From: JACRLW01 sp046349595
GTDB taxonomy: Bacteria; Planctomycetota; UBA1135; UBA2386
Assembly (NCBI GenBank): GCA_046349595.1
Contig: JAXMCA010000001.1
Span: forward strand, 2,170,001 to 2,234,000
DNA length: 64,000 nucleotides
Direction of reading: 5' to 3'
Shown here: piece by piece, positions 1-8,452 of the stretch
How the letters are laid out: every line of letters starts with the position of its first letter
Numbering within the stretch: the stretch's first letter is position 1
The notes under the pieces: model-generated
What the model was told of the DNA's origin: nothing
The model's input: the letters and a program-made list of their open reading frames with translations, nothing else
Database searches by the model: none
Position numbers and translations under genes: made by a program

Positions 1-123
1 CACACCCTCTACCTCTGGAAGCGTCGCTTCGAGGAGCTCGGTCCCGCCGGTCTCGAGGACCAGCGTCGCGGGCCGCAGAAGGGCAGCCGTCTCTCCTCGA
101 GACGCAGCGCGCCATCCTGCTGA
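1..123 (+). pseudogene. N-terminal HTH part of an IS481-like transposase, out of frame with the integrase body
   Basis: The first 40 codons (frame 1) are open from the window edge and end in TGA at 121-123. They read HTLYLWKRRFEELGPAGLED, which matches the second helix-turn-helix and linker of IS481/IS3-type transposases. The integrase body continues one frame lower (-1), where upstream codons read LLETQRAILLMKQSHPEWG, the expected continuation. The break therefore lies between about 85 and 110, in a CT-rich stretch. This is either a -1 frameshift arrangement (orfA/orfB) or a single-base indel that has broken the gene. The true start lies before the window. Confidence 0.55.
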
Positions 124-1202
124 TGAAGCAGTCGCACCCCGAGTGGGGCGAGGATCGCATCCACGACATGCTCGCGCGCAGCCAGGGGCTGGGCGCCAGC
201 CCGGGCGCGATCGGCCACTACCTGCAGCAGGAGGGCTACGTGGTCGAGCAGGTCCCGACCAGGCCACACCCCGAGCGCGTCCAGCACTTCGAGCGCAGCC
301 GCCCCAACGAGCTGTGGCAGACCGACCTGTTCACCTTCGTCCTCAAGCGGCAAAACCGGCGCGTGCACATGGTCGCCTTCATGGACGACCACAGCCGTTT
401 CATCGTCGGCTACGGCATCCACGCCAGCAGCTCGGGTGCTCTGGTGCGCGAGGTCCTCGAGGCGGCGATCGCCAACTTCGGTGCACCGCTGGAGGTGCTC
501 ACCGACAACGGCACCCAGTACCACACCTGGCGCGGCAAGAGCGCCTTCACCGCCCTGCTCGAGCGCCGCGGCATCAAGCAGATCGTCGCGCGCCCGCGCC
601 ACCCGCAGACGCTGGGCAAGGTCGAGCGCTTCTGGGGCACTTTGTGGCGCGAGTGCGTCGAGCGTGCCGTCTTCCTCGACCTCGACGACGCGCGGCGCCG
701 CATCGGTCACTTCATCGACCACTACAACTTCCAGCGCACCCATTCGGGCATCGACGGACTGGTGCCCGCCGACCGCTTCTTCGCCGCAGCCCCGCAGGTC
801 CTCGCCACCCTGCGCCAGCGGGTCGAGGCCAATGCCAGGCAGCTCGCGCAGCACGGCATGCCGCGCAAGAGCTTCTACCTCATCGGCCGCGTCGGCGACG
901 CCAACATCTCGCTGCACGCCGAAGGCGAGCGCGTGGTGCTCACCAAGACCGACGGCACCCGCGAGGAGGTCGACCTCGCCGCACCGGGACGGCGCGCCGA
1001 CGAGCCCGAGGTGACGCAGGAGCTGCCGCCGCCGCTCGCGGTGCAGGCCGTGCTGCGCGACCACGAGGGCACGCAGGACGACGACGAGCTTTCGGCACCG
1101 GGCAGCTCACCGCTCGACAATGCGCTGCGCGATCTCGCCGAGCAGTTGCGTGACAGCGGCGACGACGACGTCGACGCCCTCGACGCGGAGGTGCAGCCAT
1201 GA
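123..1202 (+). CDS. DDE integrase/transposase (IS481-like), first integrase of the element
   Basis: Integrase-core (rve) protein of about 359 residues that would cut and join transposon ends. The acidic residues are visible: D in NELWQTDLF (about residue 67), D in VLTDNGTQ (about 135) and E in LGKVERFWGTL (about 175); the last two are 39 residues apart, slightly wider than the usual DD35E. After the catalytic core there is a C-terminal extension of about 130 residues ending in an acidic tail. The ATG at 123 is probably not the natural start, because the HTH part sits upstream in another frame. The stop overlaps the ATG of the next gene by 4 bp (1199-1202), so the proteins are translationally coupled. 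Family assignment within IS481/IS3 is by motif only. Confidence 0.8.
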   Translation: MKQSHPEWGEDRIHDMLARSQGLGASPGAIGHYLQQEGYVVEQVPTRPHPERVQHFERSRPNELWQTDLFTFVLKRQNRRVHMVAFMDDHSRFIVGYGIHASSSGALVREVLEAAIANFGAPLEVLTDNGTQYHTWRGKSAFTALLERRGIKQIVARPRHPQTLGKVERFWGTLWRECVERAVFLDLDDARRRIGHFIDHYNFQRTHSGIDGLVPADRFFAAAPQVLATLRQRVEANARQLAQHGMPRKSFYLIGRVGDANISLHAEGERVVLTKTDGTREEVDLAAPGRRADEPEVTQELPPPLAVQAVLRDHEGTQDDDELSAPGSSPLDNALRDLAEQLRDSGDDDVDALDAEVQP

Positions 1203-1702
1203 GCGACAGCGAAGCCGTCACCGTCGATCCGCAACAGCCCACGCCGCGCGCCCTCAAAGGCAGCCCCGAAGCGCTGCGCCAGGCCAGCGTGATCCTCGAG
1301 ACGCTCTGCGGCCTGCGCACCACGCAGTCCGCCAGCCTCGAGCTCGCCATCGCCGTGCCGCGCTACTACGTCCTCGAGGCGCGCATGCTGCAGGCCATGG
1401 TCGACGCGCTCGAGCCCCTGCCGCGCGGCCGCAAGCCCGACCACGAGGCGCGGCTCCTCGCGCAGTCCGAGGAGTTGGGCCGTGCACAGCGCGAGCTGCA
1501 GCGGCTGCAGGCGCTCTGCCGCACCTTGCAGCGCACCGTCGGCATCAAGCAGGAGACCCCGCGCAAGCCGGACGGCAAGACCGGCAAGACCCAGAGACGG
1601 CGCCGTCCGCCCCGCGTGTCGCGCGGCGAGAAGGTGCTCCGCGACCTGCAGGGCTCGCTTGCGCGTGCGACTCCGGCGAACATGCCGGCCGAGACCCAGT
1701 GA
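1199..1702 (+). CDS. Small coiled-coil accessory protein of the transposon-like unit
   Basis: Hypothetical protein of 167 residues that starts in a 4-bp ATGA overlap with the upstream integrase. Residues about 85-115 (EELGRAQRELQRLQALCRTL) form a clear amphipathic heptad stretch, so it probably oligomerises; the C-terminal 45 residues are rich in Lys, Arg and Pro and are likely to touch DNA. I recognise no enzyme motif. Because it is coupled to a DDE integrase and followed by a HTH/coiled-coil gene and a second integrase, it is probably an accessory transposition protein, but that is inference from position only. Confidence 0.6.
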   Translation: MSDSEAVTVDPQQPTPRALKGSPEALRQASVILETLCGLRTTQSASLELAIAVPRYYVLEARMLQAMVDALEPLPRGRKPDHEARLLAQSEELGRAQRELQRLQALCRTLQRTVGIKQETPRKPDGKTGKTQRRRRPPRVSRGEKVLRDLQGSLARATPANMPAETQ

Positions 1703-1710
1703 GGTGACGC

Positions 1711-2115
1711 ATGGTGATGGGACGGCCCAACAAGGGCGCGGATCACGTCGACTCCCTCGATGCCTCCCCGCGTGAGCGCGAGCGCCTGCGCGCGCTGCTG
1801 CTCACCATCATGGGCGAGATCTCCAACGAGGACGCCGCCGCGATGCTCGACCTCGGGCTGTCCCAGTTCGCCAGCATGCGCACGCGCGCGCTGCAGGGTG
1901 CGGCCGACGCGCTCGCACCAGGACAGCCCGGACGACCGCGCAAACACGATCCGAGGGTCGACGCGCGCGTGCGTGCTCTGCAAGCCGAGAACGCCGAACT
2001 GCGCCGGCAGCTGAGCGAGGCACGCGCGCGCGAAGAGCTCGCGCTGGCGCAGGTGCCCCTGCGACCCAAAGCCCCTCAAGGGGGCGGCCGGCCTGTGAAG
2101 AGATTTCCCCGCTGA
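1711..2115 (+). CDS. HTH/leucine-zipper protein, OrfA-like partner of the second integrase
   Basis: Protein of 134 residues with a possible helix-turn-helix (about residues 35-60, ISNEDAAAMLDLGLSQFASM), a basic GRPRK hook near residue 75 and a coiled coil (VRALQAENAELRRQLSEA, about 85-105). This order resembles OrfA of IS3-type elements. The second integrase lies in the -1 frame relative to this gene and that frame is already open across its 3' end, so an OrfAB frameshift product is possible. A G5 run at 2080-2084 and TTTCCCC at 2104-2110 are candidate slip sites, but neither is a canonical heptamer. It starts 8 bp after the preceding gene. Confidence 0.6.
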   Translation: MVMGRPNKGADHVDSLDASPRERERLRALLLTIMGEISNEDAAAMLDLGLSQFASMRTRALQGAADALAPGQPGRPRKHDPRVDARVRALQAENAELRRQLSEARAREELALAQVPLRPKAPQGGGRPVKRFPR

Positions 2116-2162
2116 GCCCGCGACGGCGCGGACGGCCTCCCAAGGAACTGCCGCGCAGCCGA

Positions 2163-2990
2163 TTGCGCGAGGTGTTGCGCACGATCCGCGCGACCTTCGG
2201 TCGCATCTCGGTGGTCGCGCTGAAAGCGCTCTTCCCCGCCGTCGCGCGGCGCGCCCTCGAGCGCATCCTGCTGCGCTTCCGCAGGCGACGTGCGGCCCGA
2301 CGGCGACGGCGCATGGCGCGTCTGCGCTGGTCGCGCCCAGGCGCGGTGTGGGCCATGGACTTCGCCAGCCTGCGCGGGCGACGCACGCCGGACTTCCTGC
2401 TGATCCGCGACCTGGCCAGCAAATGCACGCTGCACGCGCGCCGTCTGCTCGGCCGAGGTGCGCCGGTGGCTGCCAGGCTCGCGACGCTCTTTTGCGCGCA
2501 CGGCGCGCCGCTGGTCCTCAAGTCCGACAACGGCTCGCACTTCGTCAATGCCGAGGTCGAGGCCGTGCTGCGCAGCTTCGAGGTCACGCACCTGCGCTCC
2601 CCGGCACGCAGACCCGCCTACAACGGCAGCATCGAGGCCAGCGTGGCCCCGATCCGCAGCCTCGCCTTCGACTGCGCACGCCGCGCCGATCGCGCTCTGC
2701 CGATCGACGCCGACCTCGACTTCGCCGCCCACATCCTCGACCAGCGCACCGACTCGCGCCGCGCACACGCGCCCACCCGCGCCCAACGCTGGGACTCACG
2801 CACTCCGCTCGACGACGGCATGCGCGAGCACTTCACCGCCACCCGCGCTCGTCACCGCCAGCGCCTCCTCGTCGAGCGGGGGCTTGCCGAACGAGGCAAC
2901 CTCACTCATGCTGCCCGCGCCTCGATCGAGCGCGCCGCAACCCGCGACGCCCTCCTCGAGTGCCAACTTCTCTCCTTCAACCGACCGTGA
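2163..2990 (+). CDS. Second DDE integrase (IS3-like rve core)
   Basis: Integrase-core protein with a clean DD35E triad: D in AVWAMDFAS, D in VLKSDNGSH, E in YNGSIEASV, with 35 residues between the last two. It differs clearly from the first integrase, so it is not a simple duplication. The start is uncertain: TTG at 2163 is the first usable codon, but the frame is open back through an Arg/Pro-rich region (SPRRRGRPPKELPRSR) overlapping the OrfA-like gene, which suggests expression by frameshifting from it. It is the last gene of the transposition module; codon use is like the chromosome and unlike the AT-richer cassette that follows. Confidence 0.75.
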   Translation: MREVLRTIRATFGRISVVALKALFPAVARRALERILLRFRRRRAARRRRRMARLRWSRPGAVWAMDFASLRGRRTPDFLLIRDLASKCTLHARRLLGRGAPVAARLATLFCAHGAPLVLKSDNGSHFVNAEVEAVLRSFEVTHLRSPARRPAYNGSIEASVAPIRSLAFDCARRADRALPIDADLDFAAHILDQRTDSRRAHAPTRAQRWDSRTPLDDGMREHFTATRARHRQRLLVERGLAERGNLTHAARASIERAATRDALLECQLLSFNRP

Positions 2991-3011
2991 CTTCCTCCAC
3001 GGATTACGCGC

Positions 3012-3347
3012 GTGAACGAGGCTCGAATTACGAGGGGAGTACACAAGAAGGGGTACCGGAGTTGGTCGGCTTTCAGACGAGTCCTCGGCAAGGCGGAGCC
3101 GGGCAAGGAGTGGCATCACATTGTTGAACAGTCAAAGACGGAGATATTCGGATCGGAATGGATAAACAATGCGCGCAATATGATACAACTTGACATCGAG
3201 ACACATTCAAAGGTAAGTGCCTATTATTCCACGAAGCAGGTCTGGACGTGTGGCAAGACCGTGAGAGAGTGGTTGAATAGCAAGAGTTTTGTTTTCCAGC
3301 GGGACTTTGGTATCAAATACCTCCGTAGCTTAGGAGTGGACATATGA
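3012..3347 (+). CDS. Orphan polymorphic-toxin tip, HHIVEQ (HNH/Endo VII-like) nuclease domain
   Basis: Small protein of 111 residues. It contains the string GKEWHHIVEQ followed by FGSEWINNARNMIQL, then KVSAYYSTKQ and TVREWLNSKSF. This order is what I know from C-terminal nuclease tips of RHS-type and related polymorphic toxins, where the paired His are thought to be catalytic. Family knowledge is from memory. There is no signal sequence, RHS repeat or secretion domain upstream, so this is either an orphan tip cassette or a remnant of a larger toxin broken by the adjacent transposon. GTG at 3012 is the only upstream start in frame. Base composition is visibly poorer in GC than its neighbours, consistent with horizontal acquisition. 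The stop overlaps the immunity gene ATG. Confidence 0.65.
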   Translation: MNEARITRGVHKKGYRSWSAFRRVLGKAEPGKEWHHIVEQSKTEIFGSEWINNARNMIQLDIETHSKVSAYYSTKQVWTCGKTVREWLNSKSFVFQRDFGIKYLRSLGVDI

Positions 3348-3694
3348 TGAGCGGCTCTGATGCTCTTGTTCAGGAATACTGCGCCTCGATCCGAGAACAT
3401 AGCGAGGCGATCGAGCGCAGCGATAGCACAGCTGCCAACGCGGCATTTGACCGCATTATCGCTGCGCTTGGCTCGCTAAGAGCGCTCCCCGATCGGGGCC
3501 TATCTTGCCTTCTCGCATGTCTGACCTCTGAGAATCCTAACATTAGATTGGCTGCCGCAACACACCTCCTTCCGCTGGACAAGCGCGCGGCCAAGCGTGA
3601 ACTTCGCTCCCTTGCGAAACTCAAGGGCATGGCAGCCTTCAACGCAGGAATGGTCCTGGAGCAGTGGAACTCCGGGAATCTTGAGATCCCATAG
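3344..3694 (+). CDS. DUF2019-like immunity protein
   Basis: Protein of 116 residues, mostly helical with HEAT-like pattern (LTSENPNIRLAAATHLLPLDKRAAKREL, about residues 63-90, and a terminal AFNAGMVLEQWNSG). The pattern fits DUF2019, a family frequently found as the immunity partner of polymorphic toxin nucleases. The gene overlaps the toxin-tip stop by 4 bp (ATGA at 3344-3347), the arrangement expected when the antidote must be made with the toxin. It shares the lower GC content of the toxin gene. Predicted role: binds and neutralises the 3012-3347 nuclease in the cytoplasm. Confidence 0.65.
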   Translation: MMSGSDALVQEYCASIREHSEAIERSDSTAANAAFDRIIAALGSLRALPDRGLSCLLACLTSENPNIRLAAATHLLPLDKRAAKRELRSLAKLKGMAAFNAGMVLEQWNSGNLEIP

Positions 3695-4304
3695 CGAGGC
3701 AATAGCCGGTTCTGCGAAGGCGGGTGTAGCTCCGGCGGTTGGATTTCGGAGCAGCCGAAATGGCACCGGATTCCGCTGCTCGGGCCAGGCAGCCACTATG
3801 CCGGGGACACTGCGATGTCCCCCTCGCCAATAATCGAGCCCCGCTCGCCCGTGAATCCTGTGGATGAAGTCGTCGGCCCCTACCCGCTCCGCGCCCCGCG
3901 GAGCCAATGGAGTAGCTCTGGTCGCGTTCCCTCCAGAACGAAACCGCTTCGCGGCAGCTGACGATCGCGGTGTCCCGGGACGCGGATGTTGGTTGCCGCA
4001 GTGGCGTGCGAGCTGCGCGACTTCAGGATCGCGGCGAGGGTGAGCCGATAGGGCCACTGGCGAGTGCCCGAGAGCGGGGCAGCGTGGCGCACATTTCGGG
4101 CAATATGCGACACTGCGACGGCACCACGCGTTCGGCCGCCCGCGCCTGACCCACCCACCAGCCGGGCCCGCAAGTCCCCCAGACCGATTCCGAACCGAGG
4201 CGGCTCGACGGAGCTGAACCGGACCCGGGGGAGCCGGTCGGCGGGTGCGATGCGTCTCGCGTCGCCGGGCCGTGAAACGGCGGGGCCGGACTCCGGATGA
4301 CTTC
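3695..4304 (+). other. Gap of about 600 bp, no convincing gene
   Basis: Both strands carry only short open frames without recognisable protein patterns. GC rises again towards chromosomal level. This may be decayed sequence behind the toxin/immunity cassette, and it could hold the right end of the mobile unit, but I could not identify a terminal inverted repeat. Confidence 0.4.
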
Positions 4305-5324
4305 ATGATGCTCTGGTTCGGCACCACCCTCTGTCTGGTTGCGGGAGTCTTCCTGGTCGGGGCCGCGATCGTGGGGCGGCCGACGCGCGGCGAGGCCTTC
4401 GTCGGCGCCCATCTCGTGACCGGCCCCTTGGCAATCGTCGACTGCATCGGTTGGGGATGCGTGCTGTGGGCGCGGCCCCTTCCGGTGACGGCGGCGAACG
4501 TCGCTATGATCGCAGCCTGGCCGGGGTCACTGATCGCCATCACCTTCCTCCCGCTCGCGGCGTACGGCGGGAGGTCGGCGGGCGTTGCGAAGGTCGCATG
4601 CTGCGCGGTGGCGGCCGCGCCGCTCGCGCTGGGCCTCGGGACCCAGCTGCACCCCGCTCTGGTCTGGACCGGCGCCGCGGTCCTGGCAAGCTGCGGATTC
4701 GGCGGAGCATGGCTGGTCGTCGGCGTCTGGACACGCCCGATGCGGGCTCGCGTCGTCTGGTGGCTTCGCGGCGGCCGATCCACTCCGTCGAGTTGGGAAG
4801 TGCAACAGGCCGAATGGCAGCGCGGTCAATGGCGCAGCGTCCCGCCGGATGCGGACGTGGCGAGCCTCTTGCCGCACGCGCGCTCCCTCGCCGCCGACGT
4901 GAAGACCCAGTGCCTGGAGCGCCTCGCGAGTCGAAAGGACCTCGACGAGGCGATCGGCGGTGAGTTGCTCGGCCCGGAGCCCACGGACGCGCTGTGGTAC
5001 GTGACACACCACTTCCCGCGTTCGCGCCAGTCGCTCGTCGGTCCCGTCCATCAACTGCTCTCGAGCACACGCGCGCGCTGGGAAGCGCGGCAAGCGGACG
5101 GCACTCGACGTGCGGAGCCGAGCGGGAATCCGGTCGCCATCCTCGATTGCGCGATCGCCGTCCTGCTCGATGGCGGAGATCTCGGCGACGAGTTGCGCGC
5201 CTGGTGCTCGATCCTGTCGAGGATGCCGGGCTGCGAGCGGATGGCGAAGGTGACCGAGCGATGGCTCAGGAAGGCGAAGCGCGCGCCAAGAGGGAGGAAT
5301 GTCCGCGAACCAGGTCGTGCATAG
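4305..5324 (+). CDS. Hypothetical multi-pass membrane protein with cytoplasmic C-terminal domain
   Basis: About 339 residues from the ATG at 4305 (upstream codons in this frame are basic and not membrane-like, so the longer frame from 4245 is less likely). The first 150 residues hold four to five hydrophobic segments (FGTTLCLVAGVFLVGAAIVG, IVDCIGWGCVLWA, ANVAMIAAWPGSLIAITFL, VACCAVAAAPLALGLG, AVLASCGFGGAWLVVGVW). The remaining 190 residues are soluble, helical and without a motif I recognise. No function proposed. Confidence 0.5.
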   Translation: MMLWFGTTLCLVAGVFLVGAAIVGRPTRGEAFVGAHLVTGPLAIVDCIGWGCVLWARPLPVTAANVAMIAAWPGSLIAITFLPLAAYGGRSAGVAKVACCAVAAAPLALGLGTQLHPALVWTGAAVLASCGFGGAWLVVGVWTRPMRARVVWWLRGGRSTPSSWEVQQAEWQRGQWRSVPPDADVASLLPHARSLAADVKTQCLERLASRKDLDEAIGGELLGPEPTDALWYVTHHFPRSRQSLVGPVHQLLSSTRARWEARQADGTRRAEPSGNPVAILDCAIAVLLDGGDLGDELRAWCSILSRMPGCERMAKVTERWLRKAKRAPRGRNVREPGRA

Positions 5325-5420
5325 CCTCCGCTCCGCGCGCAGATCCCCCCGAAGACCGGCAAGCAGCCGCGACCCGATGTTCACACCCGATTCGACGCCG
5401 GCATTTCACCCGAGGAGCAT

Positions 5421-5759
5421 GTGGAGACGAGACCTGCCCGCGGAATCGTCGAAGCGATGTCGCAGGACCTCGGGCTCGGTGTCTACACCGAGCGCTTCGA
5501 GACGTACTGCCGCTCCCGGAGCGGTGAGATCGACCGCACCTGGATCGCAGCGAACATCCGCCGGATGGATGCGGTGATCAGAGATCCGGAGATCGCCGTC
5601 ACCTTGGTCAGCCAAGAGAATCGTCCACTCGATGTGGTCCACGGTGCGATCGAAGTCCCACTCGCCACGGTCGATCCGCACACCCGCTCCTCGCTCGACA
5701 TCAGGCGCAGGAAGGTCGGCACCGCAACCCCGACCGACACCTGGTTGATTCCGGCCTAG
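5421..5759 (+). CDS. Small hypothetical protein
   Basis: Open frame of 112 residues from a GTG start, with third positions that are almost all G or C, as in genuine genes here. The central part (RTWIAANIRRMDAVIRDPEI) is amphipathic, followed by short beta-like segments. No family recognised. The gene lies 96 bp after the membrane protein and on the same strand. The evidence is codon bias only, so this call is weak. Confidence 0.35.
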   Translation: METRPARGIVEAMSQDLGLGVYTERFETYCRSRSGEIDRTWIAANIRRMDAVIRDPEIAVTLVSQENRPLDVVHGAIEVPLATVDPHTRSSLDIRRRKVGTATPTDTWLIPA

Positions 5760-6410
5760 GCCTTCGTCTTCCCGCGCAGCGCGGTGGCTCCGCATCGCGG
5801 TCGCATCACGTGGGGCCCGGCATCCGCCTCTGCCTCGCGTCTTACGCCCTTCGAATCGCCGCGGCACGCGACGATCCTCCGGCCTGCGGACTCATCGCAG
5901 CCTGGGCCGCAACCCACTCGGGTTGCCGCGTCGTCGCGCCGCGACGACCAGTACGGCCCAGGCCGCTTTGCTTGCTGGAGCCCTGCGGCACCGAGGACCA
6001 AATGGACGAGGGCGAGCCCGGTCGGCAGATGACGGCGACGCAAGCGGGCAGGTCCGGGACCGATGCCGACCGCCATGCGTGGTTCGCCGTCAGCTACCAC
6101 CAGCTCGAGGAGGAGCCGCTCTGAATCGGCTCCAGCTGGATCGCGAGTCCAGGCGCGGCACACGCGCGTCTGATCGAGGTCAATCCGGCCCGCCGACCGC
6201 GACGGAGGCTCCGGCGCCGGGAGGCGAAGCAAGCGCGACCCCCGTGACCTGGCGCAGGGAGAAGGTCACGATCGCCCAGGCGGTCCAGAGCCCGAGTCCG
6301 AACAGGAAGCCGTCGAGGGGAGAGATCCGGATGCGGTAGCCGGCCACGCGGGAGTCGTGGTTCACGCCGTCGTGCAACGGCGCGCTCTGAAAAACCGCCA
6401 GGCGCCGCGA
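5760..6410. other. Gap of about 650 bp without a confident gene
   Basis: A 104-codon frame at 5810-6124 (+) from GTG has partly coding-like codon use, ending YHQLEEEPL, but shows no recognisable domain; the opposite strand carries overlapping open frames of similar length. I do not call either. The 3' end of the SulP gene begins at 6411. Confidence 0.35.
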
Positions 6411-8186
6411 TCAGGAGCCGGATGCGGGCGTCGCCGGCAGGGCAATCAACTCCCCGGCGAGCCCGATCGCTGACTCGAGATCGTTGCGGAGGAACAGGAG
6501 TTCGCCGTCGTCCACCACGTGCGCGCGTTCGAGTTCGGGGACGACCCGCATGTGCAGGCCGGAGAGGATCACCGGCACGCGGCTGCGGCGCATCCGGTCG
6601 AGCACGGACTGCAGATTGACGAGCCCGGTCGCGTCGATGACGAGCGCGGCGTCGAGATCGAGGACCAGAACGCGCGCCTCCTTGTGGATCGAGTGCAGCG
6701 CGGTCATCGCCTTCTCGGCCGCGCCGAAGAACAGCGGGCCGTCGATCTCGTAGACCAGCACACCGGCCGGAATCGGAACGCGCAGCGCAGGGTGATGGTC
6801 CCGCAGCAGGCGCGTGCCGGTCATCTCGGCGATGCGGCGCATGAACAGCATCGAGGCGAGCACGAAGCCTCCCGTCACGCCGACCACCATGTCGAAGGCC
6901 ACGGTGAGGGTGAAACAGGTGAGGAGCACGAGGATGTCGGCGCGCGGTGCGGTGCGCATCACGTGACGGAAGTGCCGCACATCGCTCATCCGCCACGCGA
7001 CCACCAACAACAGGGCCGACATCGATGCGAGCGGGAGCTCGCCGAGGAGCGGGGCGAGGACGATCATCGCCACGAGGAGGAACCCGGCCTGCACGACCGA
7101 GGCGATCGGCGAGACCGCACCCGAGCGGACGTTGGTCGCCGTGCGCGCGATGGCTCCCGTCGCGGCGAAACCGCCGAACAAGGGCGCGAGCAGGTTGCCC
7201 GTGCCCTGCGCGAGCAGTTCGGCATCGGGATCGTGCTTGGATCCCGCCATCGCGTCGGAAGCCACCGCCGAGAGCAGGGACTCGATCGAGCCGAGCAGCG
7301 CGATGGCGACCGCGCTGGGCATCAGTTCACGGATCACGGCCCAGCTCACACCGAAGGGCCGACCGTCGACCCCCGGCGCATCCCAGGGCCACTGGAACGT
7401 CGGCGGCCAGGGTGGGATGCCGCCGATCTCCTTGCCGTCGACCTGGTAGTGGAAGCGATCGGCGATCGTCATCACATCGAACGACGGCGCAAAGCGCTGG
7501 ACGAGCCAGGTCGCGAATGCGACTCCGCCGACGGCGAGGAGCGGGACCGGCAGTCGCTTCACGATGCGTGGCAGGAGGACCAGCAGCAACAGCGTCGCGA
7601 CTCCCACCGCGGCATCGGCGGCGTGGACGGTGCCGACGTGGCGCACGAGATCGACGACCGTCTCGTGATAGTGCTCGTGCGACGCGACGCCGGTGAGCCC
7701 GAGGAAGTCCTTGATCTGTCCGGTCGCGATGACGACCGCGATGCCCGCCGTGAATCCGGTGGTCACCGGGTAGGGAACGAATTGGATCAGTCGTCCCAGC
7801 CGCGCGAGTCCCATCGCGAACTCGATCACGCCGGCGAGCAGCGTCGCGATCATGAGTCCACCCGGTCCGTAGTGGTTCACGATCGGAAGCAGTGTCGCCA
7901 CGAAAGCGGCGGTCGGTCCTGTCACCTGCACGCGCGAGCCGCCGAGAACCGCCACGGCGCCACCGGCGACGATCGCCGTGTAGAGACCGTTCTGCGGAGG
8001 CATCCCGACCGCGATCGCGAGCGCCATCGACAGCGGCAGGGCGACGATGCCGACGATCACACCGGCGATCAGATCGGCGCGGAACTTCGCGAAGGAGTAT
8101 CCCTCCCGGAACACCCCGCGCAGCGCGGATGCCGGGCGCGGCAGGCGCGACGACGGGGTGACGACGTCAGGTAACTCGTTGGGCAC
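6411..8186 (-). CDS. SulP/SLC26-family anion transporter with STAS domain
   Basis: Inner-membrane transporter of 591 residues, by family likely a sulfate, bicarbonate or other anion carrier; the substrate cannot be read from sequence. The N-terminal two thirds have 10 or more membrane segments with the SulP signature region (DLIAGVIVGIVALPLSMALAIAVGMPPQNGLYTAI broken across segments 1-2, and VQVTGPTAAF). The C-terminal 120 residues form a STAS domain (VLVYEIDGPLFFGAAEKA, LDLDAALVIDATG). I chose GTG at 8186 (VPNELPDVV) because codons upstream are Arg-rich and not protein-like; the frame stays open to 8513. It is divergent from the secreted protein at 8453, leaving about 266 bp of shared upstream region. 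Confidence 0.9.
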   Translation of the reverse strand: MPNELPDVVTPSSRLPRPASALRGVFREGYSFAKFRADLIAGVIVGIVALPLSMALAIAVGMPPQNGLYTAIVAGGAVAVLGGSRVQVTGPTAAFVATLLPIVNHYGPGGLMIATLLAGVIEFAMGLARLGRLIQFVPYPVTTGFTAGIAVVIATGQIKDFLGLTGVASHEHYHETVVDLVRHVGTVHAADAAVGVATLLLLVLLPRIVKRLPVPLLAVGGVAFATWLVQRFAPSFDVMTIADRFHYQVDGKEIGGIPPWPPTFQWPWDAPGVDGRPFGVSWAVIRELMPSAVAIALLGSIESLLSAVASDAMAGSKHDPDAELLAQGTGNLLAPLFGGFAATGAIARTATNVRSGAVSPIASVVQAGFLLVAMIVLAPLLGELPLASMSALLLVVAWRMSDVRHFRHVMRTAPRADILVLLTCFTLTVAFDMVVGVTGGFVLASMLFMRRIAEMTGTRLLRDHHPALRVPIPAGVLVYEIDGPLFFGAAEKAMTALHSIHKEARVLVLDLDAALVIDATGLVNLQSVLDRMRRSRVPVILSGLHMRVVPELERAHVVDDGELLFLRNDLESAIGLAGELIALPATPASGS

Positions 8187-8354
8187 CGCTCGACCGTACT
8201 CACACGCTTCCCCGCACACAAATCGACGCACGAACGCGTTCTGGTTGCGCTGCCTCGAAAGAGGGACAGGCGTCCGGTGCTCGTCCCGATTCCCGACCGG
8301 CCGATGTTCCCGCCGGGCGAGGAACTCCCCGCGCGATCCCCGCATCGACGTTGC

Positions 8355-8360
8355 TATGCT
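8355..8360 (+). promoter_or_regulatory. Possible -10 box (TATGCT)
   Basis: TATGCT lies 92 bp upstream of the ATG at 8453 in the divergent region between the SulP gene and the secreted protein. It matches the TAnnnT pattern seen ahead of several other genes in the window. No good -35 match is visible. Confidence 0.3.
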
Positions 8361-8452
8361 CGCCGCGCTGCGGATGGCGCGGCCCTCGTCGCGACGCGCC
8401 CCGCAGTTCGGACCATCCTGTCGCCCCGCGCGATCAACCCGAGCCTCCCACC

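Noticed and set aside
9..1064. Long minus-strand frame opposite the first integrase
   Set aside because: High-GC antisense shadow without a recognisable protein; the plus strand has the DDE motifs.
6519..8174. Plus-strand frame of 551 codons inside the SulP gene
   Set aside because: Composition is His/Arg/Asp-rich antisense of a transporter; no domain.
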